From Roseiarcus sp963709655 (GTDB lineage Bacteria > Pseudomonadota > Alphaproteobacteria > Rhizobiales > Beijerinckiaceae): a stretch of DNA of 64,000 nucleotides. The stretch is from NCBI GenBank assembly GCA_963709655.1, contig CAVPXF010000056.1, positions 806,001 through 870,000 on the forward strand, in the 5' to 3' direction. The position numbers and the translations under genes are program-made. Position 1 is the first letter of the stretch. Each line of letters opens with the position of its first letter. Of this stretch, positions 1-9,601 are shown in pieces. The notes beneath the pieces are model-generated. The model made no database searches, was not told the origin of the DNA, and worked only from the letters and a program-made list of their open reading frames with translations.

Positions 1-838
1 CGCCAGCGTCGCGCTCGGCTGGCTGCTCGCCCGCCTGCGCGTCCTTCCCGGAACGACCGCAGTATGGGGCGCCTTTCCGGGCGCGGCGACCGTCATGACG
101 CTGATGGCCGAGGGCTTCGGCGCTGACGTTCGCCTCGTTGCCCTCATGCAATACCTGCGGGTGGTCATGGTCGCCGTCGCGGCGACCTTGGTCGCGAGCC
201 TCTGGACGGCGAAGACGCCGCATGCGGCCGCGCCGATGGTCTGGTTCCCGCCGGTCGCGTGGCCATCGCTGGCCGCAACGGTCGCGCTGGCGGCCCTGTC
301 CGCCGTGATCGGCCGGGTCTTCCGCATCCCGGCCGGGCCGATGCTCGTCGCCATGGCGGCGGGCGCCCTGATGCAGACTGCGGGGCTCATGCGGATCGAG
401 CTGCCGCCCTCATTGCTGGCGCCCGCCTATTGCCTGGTCGGATGGAGCATCGGCGGGCGCTTCAACCGGCCGATCCTGACCCATGCGGCCAAGGTTCTGC
501 CGGCGCTTGCGGCCTCGATCCTCGCCCTGATCGCCGTTTGCGGCGGGATCGCCGCGGCGCTCGTCCATTTCGCCCATGTCGACGCGCTGACGGCCTATCT
601 CGCCACCAGCCCGGGCGGCGCCGATTCGGTCGCCATCATCGCCGCTTCGACCCATGTCGACATGTCGTTCATCATGGCGATGCAAATCGCGCGGTTCCTG
701 CTCGTCTTGCTCGCCGGACCGGCGATCGCCCGCTTCGTCGCCTTGCGCGCGGGACGGTCAGGGCGCCCAGTCGACGCATTCGGGCGCGCCGTTGGGCCCA
801 AAGTTAGACGGTGGCGCGGGCGGCTGGGCAAGTCATAA
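1..838 (+). CDS. AbrB-family (COG3180) integral membrane protein, 5' truncated
   Basis: This is the C-terminal part of an AbrB/ammonia monooxygenase-regulator family membrane protein. The reading frame is already open at base 2 and runs to the TAA at 836-838, so the start lies outside the window. The visible part keeps the family pattern: a PGTTAVWGAFPGAAT loop, MTLMAEGFGADVRLVALMQYL just after it, then hydrophobic segments and a second copy of the repeat with GGRFNRPIL and ATSPGGADSVAIIA. Family members have two homologous transmembrane repeats; their function is poorly defined despite the regulator name, and a transport role is plausible. Nothing downstream suggests an operon. Confidence 0.85.
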   Translation, partial: ASVALGWLLARLRVLPGTTAVWGAFPGAATVMTLMAEGFGADVRLVALMQYLRVVMVAVAATLVASLWTAKTPHAAAPMVWFPPVAWPSLAATVALAALSAVIGRVFRIPAGPMLVAMAAGALMQTAGLMRIELPPSLLAPAYCLVGWSIGGRFNRPILTHAAKVLPALAASILALIAVCGGIAAALVHFAHVDALTAYLATSPGGADSVAIIAASTHVDMSFIMAMQIARFLLVLLAGPAIARFVALRAGRSGRPVDAFGRAVGPKVRRWRGRLGKS

Positions 839-1040
839 GTCTACGCTGTTAAAAGCCACGTTGCTCAAGACACACGGCGCCAATCGCCAGGCAATCGGCG
901 CGGGCGACGGGCACTGTTAACAGAATTGGCTGGCACAATTCGGGGTTGCTCGACGGCGCTCGAGTTGTTACTCTCCAAGGCGGTGCATTCACACTGAAAC
1001 AATCCGACAATCTTTGCTCCATCTTGAGGAGGCGGCTCGC

Positions 1041-1388
1041 ATGACCGTTCGCTTAGTTGTCGTTGGTGTCTTCGCCTTTGGGGTCTTCTCCGGGCCGACT
1101 GCCGGTTTTGCTGAAACGCGGATGATGTCCGATCCCTCAGGGGCGTTTCCTCTTGCAGCGCCCGCCGGCGACCCTCAATGCTGCTCGGCCGGCGCGCCTT
1201 CGGTCGCCGACGCCGGCTCGGTCGATGGCGTCCCTCCCCCCGACCAGGTGGCGATGGCGGCCGGCGTCGATCCGTCGCCCGCGCCGGGGAGCGATGTCAC
1301 GATCCCCTTGGGCGATTCGGCGCAGCCGTCATTCGTGGCGAGGCTGCTGTCCCGCCTCGTTGAGCTTGTCGGAGCCGGGTCGCGCTGA
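1041..1388 (+). CDS. Small exported protein of unknown function
   Basis: A 115-residue reading frame. I chose the ATG at 1041 because a strong GAGGAGG Shine-Dalgarno lies at 1026-1032, 8 nt upstream; an in-frame ATG at 1014 lacks this. The N-terminus (TVRLVVVGVFAFGVFSGPTAGFAE) looks like a Sec signal peptide with a cleavage site after GFA. The mature part is rich in Ala, Pro, Gly and Asp, has a Cys-Cys pair and ends in a short amphipathic segment (SFVARLLSRLVELVG). I recognise no domain. It converges on pyrB with only 19 nt between the stop codons. The signal peptide and ribosome site make it a credible gene, but its role is unknown. Confidence 0.55.
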   Translation: MTVRLVVVGVFAFGVFSGPTAGFAETRMMSDPSGAFPLAAPAGDPQCCSAGAPSVADAGSVDGVPPPDQVAMAAGVDPSPAPGSDVTIPLGDSAQPSFVARLLSRLVELVGAGSR

Positions 1389-1407
1389 CGCGGGAAACGC
1401 CGGCGGG

Positions 1408-2352
<945 letters not shown>

Positions 2353-2372
2353 GGCGGGCGCGAGCTTTGGGC

Positions 2373-2798
2373 TCAGCGCCCGAGTATTGCAAGCGTCGCC
2401 GGGTCGCGCTCCCCAGCGAAGAACGCGTCGAGGCCGTCCGCGAACACCGACGGTCCGGGCTCGGCGCAAGCGAACAAGGTCATCGACGAGCGGAACTTCA
2501 TCTCGTCGACCGCGCCGAAGATCTGCCGCGCCGTTCGCCCCTCCGCGGCCAGGACGAGGCGCGTGCAATCGCGCAGCCTGTGCCCGAGCGCCGGATGAGC
2601 AAGATAGGCCTTCGCCTCGTCGAGCGAAGCGATGGCGTAGAAGACCGAGGTCGGGCTCATGCCGAGCCCGGCGATCTGCGGGAAGACGAACCACATCCAG
2701 TGCGACCGCTTCTCGCCAGCCGCGAGCTCCCTCACGACCGCGTCATAGACGGGCGCCTGGGCGTCGACGAAGCGCTGGAGGTTGAAAGGGTCGGTCAT
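2373..2798 (-). CDS. DUF1810 family protein
   Basis: A 141-residue cytosolic protein of the DUF1810 family (Pfam PF08837), recognised from FNLQRFVDAQAPVYDAVVREL, HWMWFVFPQIAGLG, ASLDEAKAYLAHPALG and DEMKFRSSMTLFA. Family members are compact, mostly alpha-helical and without an established biochemical role; some occur near ADP-ribosylation or defence genes, but nothing here supports that link. It starts at ATG 2798, 16 nt downstream of the stop of the SDR at 2815 and 20 nt upstream of pyrB, all on the same strand, so co-transcription is possible. Confidence 0.9.
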   Translation of the reverse strand: MTDPFNLQRFVDAQAPVYDAVVRELAAGEKRSHWMWFVFPQIAGLGMSPTSVFYAIASLDEAKAYLAHPALGHRLRDCTRLVLAAEGRTARQIFGAVDEMKFRSSMTLFACAEPGPSVFADGLDAFFAGERDPATLAILGR

Positions 2799-2814
2799 CT
2801 CGCAAGCTTCTGGT

Positions 2815-3669
2815 CTACGATCCCTTCGGGTAGTCGGCGCCGCGCGCGACGGCCTCGACGGAGGCGTGCGCCTTGCGCAGCGCCTCGATCTCGGCGCCGA
2901 TCACGTCGTAGGCGACATTGCCGAGCGGCAGCCTCAGCGGCGGATCGCTCCGCTCGACGGTCGCGATGATCGCCTCGGCGCCGCGCGCCGGATCGCCGGG
3001 CTGCTGGCCGCTGTAGGTCTGGATCTGGTTGCGGCGGGCGATCGCGGTCGCCGCATAAGCCTCGATCGGCTGCTTCGGGACTTTCAGCGAACGCCCGCCC
3101 CAGTCGGTGCGGAAGGGGCCCGGCTCGACGATCAGGACCTTGATCCCGAGCGGCCCGACCTCCTTCGACAGCGCCTCCGACAGGCCCTCGACGGCGAATT
3201 TGGTCGCCGCGTAATAGGCCGAGCCCGGATTGCCGATAAAGCCGCCGACCGACGAGATGTTGACGACCGCGCCCGACTTCTGAGCCCGCATCAGCGGCAG
3301 GACGGCGCGGGTGAGGGCCGCGAGACCGAAGAAGTTGGTCTCGAACATGGCGCGGATGTCGGCGTCCTCGCCCTCCTCGACCGCGGCGAGATAGCCATAG
3401 CCGGCGTTGTTGACCAGCACGTCGATGCGGCCGAAATTCGCTTGCGTCGCCTGGACGACCGCCGCGATCTCGGCCGGGTTGTCGACGTCGAGCTTAAGCG
3501 CCAGCGCGATCGCCTCATGGCCGGCGACGAGGTCGGCGATCTTGGCCGGATCGCGCGCGGTCGCGGCGACTCGGTAGCCCCTCGCAATCAGGATCGACGC
3601 GAGCTCGCGCCCGAAGCCGGTCGAGCAGCCGGTGATGAGCCAGACGGGTCTTGTGGTCGTAGCGGTCAT
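2815..3669 (-). CDS. SDR family oxidoreductase (tandem copy 2)
   Basis: A 284-residue classical short-chain dehydrogenase. The Rossmann motif is TGCSTGFG (residues 13-20), NNAG is at 87-90, and the catalytic set is S139/S140 with YYAATK (YxxxK, about 152-157). The substrate cannot be predicted; the SDR lineage is annotated mostly as oxidoreductases of unknown substrate. The ATG at 3669 follows the stop of its paralogue at 3675 by 5 nt, and its ribosome site GGGGTGAGGA overlaps that stop, which suggests translational coupling. A continuous open frame reaches 4647 through the upstream gene, but it is a different frame there and not a fusion. It is a clear tandem duplicate of the next gene. Confidence 0.93.
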   Translation of the reverse strand: MTATTTRPVWLITGCSTGFGRELASILIARGYRVAATARDPAKIADLVAGHEAIALALKLDVDNPAEIAAVVQATQANFGRIDVLVNNAGYGYLAAVEEGEDADIRAMFETNFFGLAALTRAVLPLMRAQKSGAVVNISSVGGFIGNPGSAYYAATKFAVEGLSEALSKEVGPLGIKVLIVEPGPFRTDWGGRSLKVPKQPIEAYAATAIARRNQIQTYSGQQPGDPARGAEAIIATVERSDPPLRLPLGNVAYDVIGAEIEALRKAHASVEAVARGADYPKGS

Positions 3670-3674
3670 CGTCC

Positions 3675-4532
3675 TCACCCCGCCTTCGGGAAGTCGGCGC
3701 CGCGGGCGATCGCTTCGACGGAGGCGATCTCGTTGCGCACCGCCTCGATCTCGGCCCGCATGCCCTCGAAGGCGATGCCGCCGAGCGGCAGCCTGAGCGG
3801 CGGCTTCTCCTGCTCGACGGTGGCGATGATCGCTTCTGCCGCGCGGACCGGGTCGCCGGGCTGCGCGCCGCTGTAACCCTGAATCGCGTTGCGGCGGGCG
3901 ACGGCCGTCTCCGCATAGGCCTCGATCGGGCGTTTCGGCGATTTGAGCGAGCGGCCGGCCCAGTCGGTCCGGAACGGGCCGGGCTCGACGATCAGAACCT
4001 TGATGCCGAAGGGGGCCACCTCCTTGGCCAGCGCCTCGGACAGGCCCTCGACCGCGAATTTGGTGGCGTTGTAGTAGCCGGTGCCCGGAAAGCCGATGAA
4101 GCCGCCCTGCGACGAGATGTTGACGATCGCGCCCGACTTCTGCGCCCGCATCACCGGCAGGACGGCGCGGGTGATCGCGGCGAGACCGAAAAAGTTCGTT
4201 TCGAACATGGCGCGGATTTCTTCGTCCTCGCCCTCTTCGACCGCCGACAGATAGCCATAGCCGGCGTTGTTGACGAGGACGTCGATGCGGCCGAATTTCT
4301 GCTTCGTCGCCTCGACGACCGCCGCGATCTCCGCCGGCTTGTCGACGTCGAGCTTCAAGGCCAGCGCGCTCGCCTCGTGGCCGGCGACGAGATCGGCGAT
4401 CTTGGCGGGATCGCGTGCGGTCGCCGCGACCCGATAGCCGCGCCCGATCAAAATCGTCGCCAGCTCGCGCCCGAAGCCGGTCGAGCAGCCGGTGATGAGC
4501 CAGACGGGTTTGTCGTGGGAAGAATTGGCCAT
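3675..4532 (-). CDS. SDR family oxidoreductase (tandem copy 1)
   Basis: A 285-residue classical SDR, near-identical over long stretches to the downstream gene at 2815 (shared TGCSTGFGREL, VAATARDPAKIADLVAGHEA, AMFETNFFGLAA, EPGPFRTDW). Dinucleotide-binding TGxxxGxG, NNAG and the YYNATK catalytic motif are present. The two copies differ mainly in surface positions and at the C-terminus (GADFPKAG against GADYPKGS), so both look functional. It is first in the SDR-SDR-DUF1810-pyrB strand run and divergent from the antitoxin gene at 4629, with 96 nt between the start codons. Substrate unknown. Confidence 0.93.
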   Translation of the reverse strand: MANSSHDKPVWLITGCSTGFGRELATILIGRGYRVAATARDPAKIADLVAGHEASALALKLDVDKPAEIAAVVEATKQKFGRIDVLVNNAGYGYLSAVEEGEDEEIRAMFETNFFGLAAITRAVLPVMRAQKSGAIVNISSQGGFIGFPGTGYYNATKFAVEGLSEALAKEVAPFGIKVLIVEPGPFRTDWAGRSLKSPKRPIEAYAETAVARRNAIQGYSGAQPGDPVRAAEAIIATVEQEKPPLRLPLGGIAFEGMRAEIEAVRNEIASVEAIARGADFPKAG

Positions 4533-4628
4533 GGACGACCTCGCGAAGGGGTATGTGGGGGATTAGGCTATTGTGGCATGCGAGCCCGGTGGCGCGCAAT
4601 CCGGGTGCGTTGCGGTATTGAGAGACCC

Positions 4629-4883
4629 ATGAACAAGGCGACCCCAACTCTACAAATCCGCAACGAGCGGGTCGCGGCGTTGGCGGCGAAATTGGCTGCG
4701 ATTCGAAAGATCTCGAAGGCCGACGCTATCCGCCAGGCGCTGGAGAACGAACTCGCGCGGATCGAGAGCGGAAAACCGCTCGCCGAAAGGCTGAGAGCTC
4801 TCCAGGATCGTGTCGCGAGCCGACCCTCCACGGGACTGGAGCCAGACAAGGCTTTCTATGACGAGCTCAGCGGAGAGCCGTGA
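4629..4883 (+). CDS. Rv0623/PSK-type (VapB-like) antitoxin, orphan
   Basis: An 84-residue protein of the PSK transcription-factor/Rv0623 antitoxin family (PF07704), which pairs with VapC PIN-domain toxins. The N-terminus (TLQIRNERVAALAAKLAAI) is the ribbon-helix part, followed by ISKADAIRQALENELAR and a C-terminal tail (EPDKAFYDELSG) that in this family wraps the toxin. In intact loci the toxin start overlaps the antitoxin stop. Here a GTG does overlap the TGA at 4880, but the toxin frame is cut short (see next entry). The antitoxin frame itself is undamaged, so it may still bind DNA or act against a toxin encoded elsewhere. Confidence 0.8.
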   Translation: MNKATPTLQIRNERVAALAAKLAAIRKISKADAIRQALENELARIESGKPLAERLRALQDRVASRPSTGLEPDKAFYDELSGEP

Positions 4884-4920
4884 TCATCATCGACGGCGTA
4901 GCACCGCGCCGGAAACCGCC
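4880..4920 (+). pseudogene. Stub of a VapC-like PIN toxin
   Basis: The GTG at 4880 overlaps the antitoxin stop (GTGA), the usual arrangement for a downstream toxin. Its first codons read VIIIDGVA, matching the start of VapC PIN domains (typically M-I-V-I-D-x-S-A, the D being the first acidic active-site residue). After about eight codons the similarity ends and the frame runs into the convergent acetyltransferase gene without further PIN motifs. I read it as a toxin gene deleted down to its first strand. The match is short, so this rests mainly on position and overlap. Confidence 0.45.
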
Positions 4921-5343
4921 TTATAGCCACAAGCGGAAGACGGCATTGCCCCTGACGTCGACGCCGGTCTCTCGCCACCCCCTCGCGCGGTAGAAGTCAG
5001 CAGCGCGCGTGCCCACGCCGGTCGTCAGGAAGGCTTGGCGATTTCTTGCCTGCCGCAACTTTTCGACCACTTCGCTGAGCAGCGCGGTTCCATGCCCGCG
5101 TCCATGCGCTTCGTCGATCACGAACAGCGCCCAGACGTATCCGGTCTGCGGGTTCGCGCAGGCGAAGCCTTGCAGGCCGGCTTCGTCCTCCGACACCAGA
5201 AAGATCGCCTCCTTCAGATACCAGGCCACTTCCTGGTCCGTCACCAGCGAAGGATCGGTTAGCCTGTTTTCCGCCGTTCCATGCCGCACCTGCCGAATGC
5301 GAGGCAGATCGGATTCGGCGGCGGCCCGGATGGTGATTGGCAA
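4921..5343 (-). CDS. GNAT family N-acetyltransferase
   Basis: A 140-residue protein filling a single GNAT fold. The acetyl-CoA pyrophosphate loop (motif A) is seen as VWALFVIDEAHGRGHGTALL with the R/Q-x-x-G-x-G/A signature (GRGHGT), followed by AFLTTGVGTRAADFYRARGW, the usual beta5-alpha4 region ending in FYxxRGW. The acceptor substrate cannot be predicted. It starts 138 nt from topA, which runs in the opposite direction, and its stop abuts the antitoxin/toxin-stub locus. Confidence 0.88.
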   Translation of the reverse strand: MPITIRAAAESDLPRIRQVRHGTAENRLTDPSLVTDQEVAWYLKEAIFLVSEDEAGLQGFACANPQTGYVWALFVIDEAHGRGHGTALLSEVVEKLRQARNRQAFLTTGVGTRAADFYRARGWRETGVDVRGNAVFRLWL

Positions 5344-5481
5344 AGCTCAGACCTTCCTCTCATCTTCTCAACTTGCGGAACGCCGCTCGCGCCCCGATTT
5401 GACACGCGGCCCCCGCCTCTCCATATCCCGCGCCCGGACCGACACGAGGCTCGCCTCGAAAGGCCCGCCGAAGGACGCAGT

Positions 5482-8400
5482 ATGAAAGTCGTGATCGTCG
5501 AATCGCCCGCCAAGGCGAAGACCATCAACAAATACCTGGGCAAGGACTACGGGGTCTACGCCTCCTATGGCCACGTCCGCGATCTCGCCGCCAAGGACGG
5601 CTCGGTCGATCCGGACGACGATTTCGCCATGCGCTGGGAGATCGACGCCAAATCGGCCAAGAGGCTCAGCGACATTGGCGTCGCGGTCAGGAGCGCCGAT
5701 CGGGTCATTCTGGCGACCGACCCCGACCGCGAGGGCGAGGCGATCTCGTGGCACGTCCACGAGATCCTCAGGAACAAGAAGCTGCTCAAGGACAAGCGCG
5801 TCGACCGGGTGGTGTTCAACGCGGTCACCAAGGACGCCGTGCAGGAGGCGATGCGCCATCCGCGCGAGATCGACGAGGCGCTGGTCGACGCCTATCGGGC
5901 CCGCCGGGCGCTCGATTATCTGGTCGGCTTCACCCTCTCGCCGGTGCTGTGGCGCAAGCTCCCCGGCGCGCGCTCGGCCGGCCGCGTGCAGTCGGTGGCG
6001 CTGAGACTCGTCTGCGACCGCGAAGTCGAGATCGAAAAGTTCGTCGCGCGCGAGTACTGGTCGATCGTCGCCCATCTCAAGACCGAGGCCGGCGCGCCGT
6101 TCTCGGCCCGCCTCGTCGGTGCGGACGGCAAGAAGATCACGCGGCTCGACATCGGCTCGGGCGAGGAGGCGCGAGCCTTCGAGGCGGCGCTCGAGGCTGC
6201 GCGCTTCTCGGTCGCCGCGATCGAATCGAAGCCGGTCAGGCGCCACCCCTATCCGCCCTTCACCACCTCCACCTTGCAGCAGGAGGCCTCGCGCAAGCTC
6301 GGCCTTGCGCCCGCCCGCACCATGCAGATCGCCCAGCGCCTTTACGAGGGCGTGGACGTCGGCGACGGCCCTGTCGGACTCATCACCTACATGCGCACCG
6401 ATGGCGTCGACCTCGCCCCCGAGGCGGTGACGGCGGCGCGCCGGGTGATCGGCAAGGATTTCGGCGACGCCTACGTGCCGAGCGCGCCGCGCAAATACAC
6501 CGCCAAGGCCAAGAACGCGCAGGAAGCGCACGAGGCGATCCGCCCGACCGAGATGACGCGGCGGCCGCGCGACGTCGCCCGCCATCTCGAGCCCGAGCAG
6601 GCCAAGCTCTACGAGCTCATCTGGACCCGAACCATCGCCTGCCAGATGGAGAGCGCCGAGATCGAGCGCACCACGGTGGACATTCTCGCCGAAGCCGGCG
6701 CGCGAAAGCTCGACTTCCGCGCCACCGGCCAGGTCATCCGCTTCCCCGGCTTCCTCGCGCTCTATCAGGAGGGTCGCGACGACGAGGAGGACGAGGAATC
6801 CGCCCGCCTGCCGCCGATGCGCGAGGGCGAGCGGCTGGAAAAGGAGCGGATCGACGCCTCGCAGCATTTCACCGAGCCGCCGCCGCGCTACACCGAGGCG
6901 ACGCTGGTCAAGCGCATGGAGGAGCTGGGCATCGGCCGTCCCTCGACCTACGCTTCGACGCTCGCGACCTTACGCGACCGCGACTACGTCCGGCTGGAAA
7001 AGAAGCGGTTGTTCCCGGAAGACAAGGGCCGGCTGGTGACGGCGTTCCTCGAATCCTTCTTTCCCAAATACGTCGAATACGACTTCACGGCTGGGCTCGA
7101 GGAACAGCTCGACCAGGTGTCGAACCACGAGATGGACTGGAAGGAGCTGTTGCGCGCCTTCTGGAAGGATTTTTCCGGCGCGGTCGGCGACATCAAGGAC
7201 CTGCGCACCGGCCAGGTGCTCGACAGCCTCAACGCGCTGCTCGGACCGCACATTTTCCCCGACCGCGGCGACGGCCTCGATCCGCGCCTTTGCCCCGTCT
7301 GCGGCAAGGGGCAATTGTCGCTGAAGCTCGGCAAGTTCGGGGCCTTCATCGGCTGCTCGAACTATCCCGAATGCAAGTACACTCGCGTGTTGTCGCCGAC
7401 CGGGGCCGAAAGCGGCGAGGGCGAGCGGCCGGGCGTTCGCGTGCTGGGCCAGGACCCGGAGACGGGCGACGAGATCAGCTTACGCGACGGCCGCTTCGGC
7501 GAATACGTGCAGCAGGGCGAGGGCGAGAAGCCGAAGCGCTCGTCGCTGCCGCGCGGCTTGAAGCCCGACGACGTGACGCTGGAGACGGCGCTGAAGCTCC
7601 TCGCGCTGCCGCGCGAGGTGGCGCGCCATCCGACCAGCGGCGAGCCGATCCTGGCCGGCATCGGCCGCTACGGGTCATATGTTCAGCACGGCAAGACCTA
7701 CGCCAATCTCGGCCGCGACGACGACGTCCTGGAGATCGGCCCCAACCGGGCGATCGACCTCATCGTCGCCAAGGAAAGCGGCGCGGGCGGTTCACGCTTC
7801 GGCGGCGGGGCCGGGCGGGTGTTGGGCGACCATCCGGCCGGCGGCCCGGTCAGCGTCAAGCAGGGCCGCTTCGGCGCCTATGTCAATCACGGCAAGGTCA
7901 ATGCGACGCTGCCCAAAGGGACCGACCCGGCGAGCGTGACGCTCGACGAGGCGATCGCGCATCTGAAGGCGAAGGCCGAGGGGGGAGGCGTCTCCGGCAA
8001 GCTTCTCGGCCAGCACCCGGAGGGCGGCCCGGTGACGGTGCGCGACGGCCGCTTCGGCGCTTACGTCAACTGGGGCAAGGTCAACGCGACGATTCCGAAG
8101 TCGATGAAGCCGGACGCCGTTTCCCTCGGCGAGGCTCTGGAACTCATCGCCGAGCGCGAGGGCAAGCCCGCCCCGACGGCGCGCAGACCCGCCGCCAAGG
8201 CGCCGGCCACAAAGGCCGCAAAACCGGCCGCGGCCGGAAAGCCGGCCGGCAAAGCGGCGGCGGCGCCCAGGATCGCCGCGAAGACGGCCGCCCCGGGCAA
8301 AGCGAAGGCGCCTGCAGCCAAGAAGCCTGCAGCGAAGAAGCCGGCGGCAAGGAAGCCCGCGAGCAAGCCGCCGCCCAGGGCGGCGGCGCATAAGACATAG
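5482..8400 (+). CDS. topA: DNA topoisomerase I
   Basis: A 972-residue type IA topoisomerase that relaxes negative supercoils. Start ATG 5482 (MKVVIVESPAKAKTI) opens the Toprim domain; an in-frame open region upstream to 5281 is not conserved. Toprim acidic residues are in ATDPDREGE; the catalytic tyrosine is in GLITYMRTDG (about Tyr303); EAHEAIRPT and GIGRPSTYA follow. After one four-cysteine zinc finger (CPVC...CSNYPEC, about 604-634) come four C-terminal Toprim-Crpt repeats, each with a GRFGxYV or GRYGSYV core, and finally a Lys/Ala/Pro-rich tail of about 80 residues resembling histone H1 or HU tails. The tail is typical of Rhizobiales and actinobacterial enzymes. No dprA gene precedes it. 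Confidence 0.97.
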   Translation: MKVVIVESPAKAKTINKYLGKDYGVYASYGHVRDLAAKDGSVDPDDDFAMRWEIDAKSAKRLSDIGVAVRSADRVILATDPDREGEAISWHVHEILRNKKLLKDKRVDRVVFNAVTKDAVQEAMRHPREIDEALVDAYRARRALDYLVGFTLSPVLWRKLPGARSAGRVQSVALRLVCDREVEIEKFVAREYWSIVAHLKTEAGAPFSARLVGADGKKITRLDIGSGEEARAFEAALEAARFSVAAIESKPVRRHPYPPFTTSTLQQEASRKLGLAPARTMQIAQRLYEGVDVGDGPVGLITYMRTDGVDLAPEAVTAARRVIGKDFGDAYVPSAPRKYTAKAKNAQEAHEAIRPTEMTRRPRDVARHLEPEQAKLYELIWTRTIACQMESAEIERTTVDILAEAGARKLDFRATGQVIRFPGFLALYQEGRDDEEDEESARLPPMREGERLEKERIDASQHFTEPPPRYTEATLVKRMEELGIGRPSTYASTLATLRDRDYVRLEKKRLFPEDKGRLVTAFLESFFPKYVEYDFTAGLEEQLDQVSNHEMDWKELLRAFWKDFSGAVGDIKDLRTGQVLDSLNALLGPHIFPDRGDGLDPRLCPVCGKGQLSLKLGKFGAFIGCSNYPECKYTRVLSPTGAESGEGERPGVRVLGQDPETGDEISLRDGRFGEYVQQGEGEKPKRSSLPRGLKPDDVTLETALKLLALPREVARHPTSGEPILAGIGRYGSYVQHGKTYANLGRDDDVLEIGPNRAIDLIVAKESGAGGSRFGGGAGRVLGDHPAGGPVSVKQGRFGAYVNHGKVNATLPKGTDPASVTLDEAIAHLKAKAEGGGVSGKLLGQHPEGGPVTVRDGRFGAYVNWGKVNATIPKSMKPDAVSLGEALELIAEREGKPAPTARRPAAKAPATKAAKPAAAGKPAGKAAAAPRIAAKTAAPGKAKAPAAKKPAAKKPAARKPASKPPPRAAAHKT

Positions 8401-8480
8401 GCTGGCGGGGTCGATAGCCGGTCCATGAGACGGGGAAAGGGGTGCGATCCAGACCGATGCAGTCACGCGGTACGTCGCAG

Positions 8481-8919
8481 TTATTTTTGAGAGCTGTTGT
8501 CATTGGCGACGGCGGAGCTGGGTTGGGCGAGGGTTTTCGAATAGGCGTTCCAGTCGCTCTTCGCCCCGAGCACGAAAGGACGCGCCCGCTGCGTCCCGAA
8601 CCGATATTGCGGCTCCCGGACCTCTATTTCGCCAAATTTCGTATATCAGCGGAGTTTTTTCACCTTGGCGATGCATCTGAGGGCGTTGACGAATCTCCCG
8701 CTCCGCCGCCTCCGCTCGGGTCTCGGCCCAACTGCGCAGCGCATCCCGCCCCAGAAGACGCATCTCCTCCACCAAGCGCTCTTCCGTAGCGTGAGCTTCC
8801 GTCAATTCCCCCTCGTCGCCTTCGACCGCCAGCACGATCGATGACACCCGCTTGCGAAGCTCGGGATGCGACCGCAAAGCCGCCATCAGCGCATCATCGC
8901 TCAACTCCAAGTCCGCCAT
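8481..8919 (-). pseudogene. Decayed N-terminal part of an ISKra4/UPF0236-like transposase
   Basis: The first frame starts at ATG 8919, with GGGAGG 6 nt upstream, and reads MADLELSDDALMAAL, then EERLVEEMRLLGRDALRSWAE, typical of the leader of two-part ISKra4-like transposases. At a run of six A (plus-strand T6 near 8655) the homology moves one base forward. The new frame continues through an in-frame TGA, where W is expected, as YTKFGEIEVREPQYRFGTQ and ARPFVLGAK, the conserved segment of these transposases, and ends at TAA 8481. No catalytic DDE domain follows. The fragment therefore carries a frameshift, a nonsense codon and a large 3' deletion. Family assignment is from remembered motif patterns. 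Confidence 0.6.
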
Positions 8920-9601
8920 CCAAATCCTCCCGCCAAAACAGCCCAAACCGAACTTACTCTGCAGCGCTTTAAATCGCAGCGTCCCAATTGAGTTGATGGT
9001 TTCGGGCATTGCGGTGAGCTTCCGCCAAGCCCTGCTTTCACTCAAATCGCTGACGCAATCTCTATATCTAATGCAGCCATTCAATCCATTCAATAGACAT
9101 GGCCATCTAACCCCTTATCAACGAATAGCTGGGCAGGAAGATTGACATGTACTGTTTGGAACGATTGTAAATAGTAGCGGATTTGGGATTTGGGTAGCCA
9201 GAACTCCTTTATCTGCATCGCCGGCAACACTCACTTTGATTGCATCGTCCGTCTCTCCATGGAAAAAGAAACGCGTGTCATATGTTCTACCCATTGTGTT
9301 TACTCTCAGAGTTAAGAGGCCTACGGCGAGGCTCGCCAGCGCGAACGCTACATGATCCCCCGACCGGACGACTTACACCGGCCGAACGCCCGCTCATTGG
9401 CAGCGCGTCGCACTCATCGTGGCCCGGGTGACCGGCAAGCGCGTCGGAATCGATATAGCGGCGCGCATGGCGATGGCGCAGATCATGGGGCCGTTGGTTC
9501 ACAGAGCGCCAGGCCGAGGGCCTGATTTACCGTCGGCCTGCGAGGGCCGTGCGCCCATTGCCGCCATCGGCGCAATAGGGGGGAGGACTTTTCGTTGATG
9601 G
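8920..9601. other. Intergenic stretch with no recognised gene
   Basis: I see no supportable gene here. The part from about 8930 to 9310 is clearly lower in GC than its surroundings, consistent with sequence left behind by the mobile element whose fragment lies at 8481-8919. Open frames between 9240 and 9600 have no ribosome site, no recognisable motif and codon usage unlike the neighbours. I could not identify terminal inverted repeats for the transposase remnant. Confidence 0.5.

Noticed and set aside
2353..2694. N-terminal extension of the pyrB frame by 114 codons
   Set aside because: It overlaps the DUF1810 gene, is arginine-rich shadow sequence and has no counterpart in aspartate carbamoyltransferases; the family start is at 2352.
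2815..4647. A continuous 610-codon frame suggesting a double-SDR fusion protein
   Set aside because: In its first half this frame is out of register with the upstream SDR and gives low-complexity peptide; the two SDR genes lie in different frames with their own starts and stops.
5748..8393. Long open frame of 881 codons in another frame of topA
   Set aside because: A GC-rich shadow frame with Arg/Gly/Ala composition and no motifs; topA explains the DNA completely.
8500..9093. A 197-residue hypothetical protein over the transposase remnant
   Set aside because: Its C-terminal third is the wrong frame of the conserved transposase segment and its N-terminal 58 residues lie before the real ribosome site; the pseudogene reading explains it better.
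9302..9520. Possible integrase- or relaxase-like peptide in the 9.3-9.5 kb gap
   Set aside because: No frame keeps a recognisable motif over more than a few residues and none has a start with a ribosome site.
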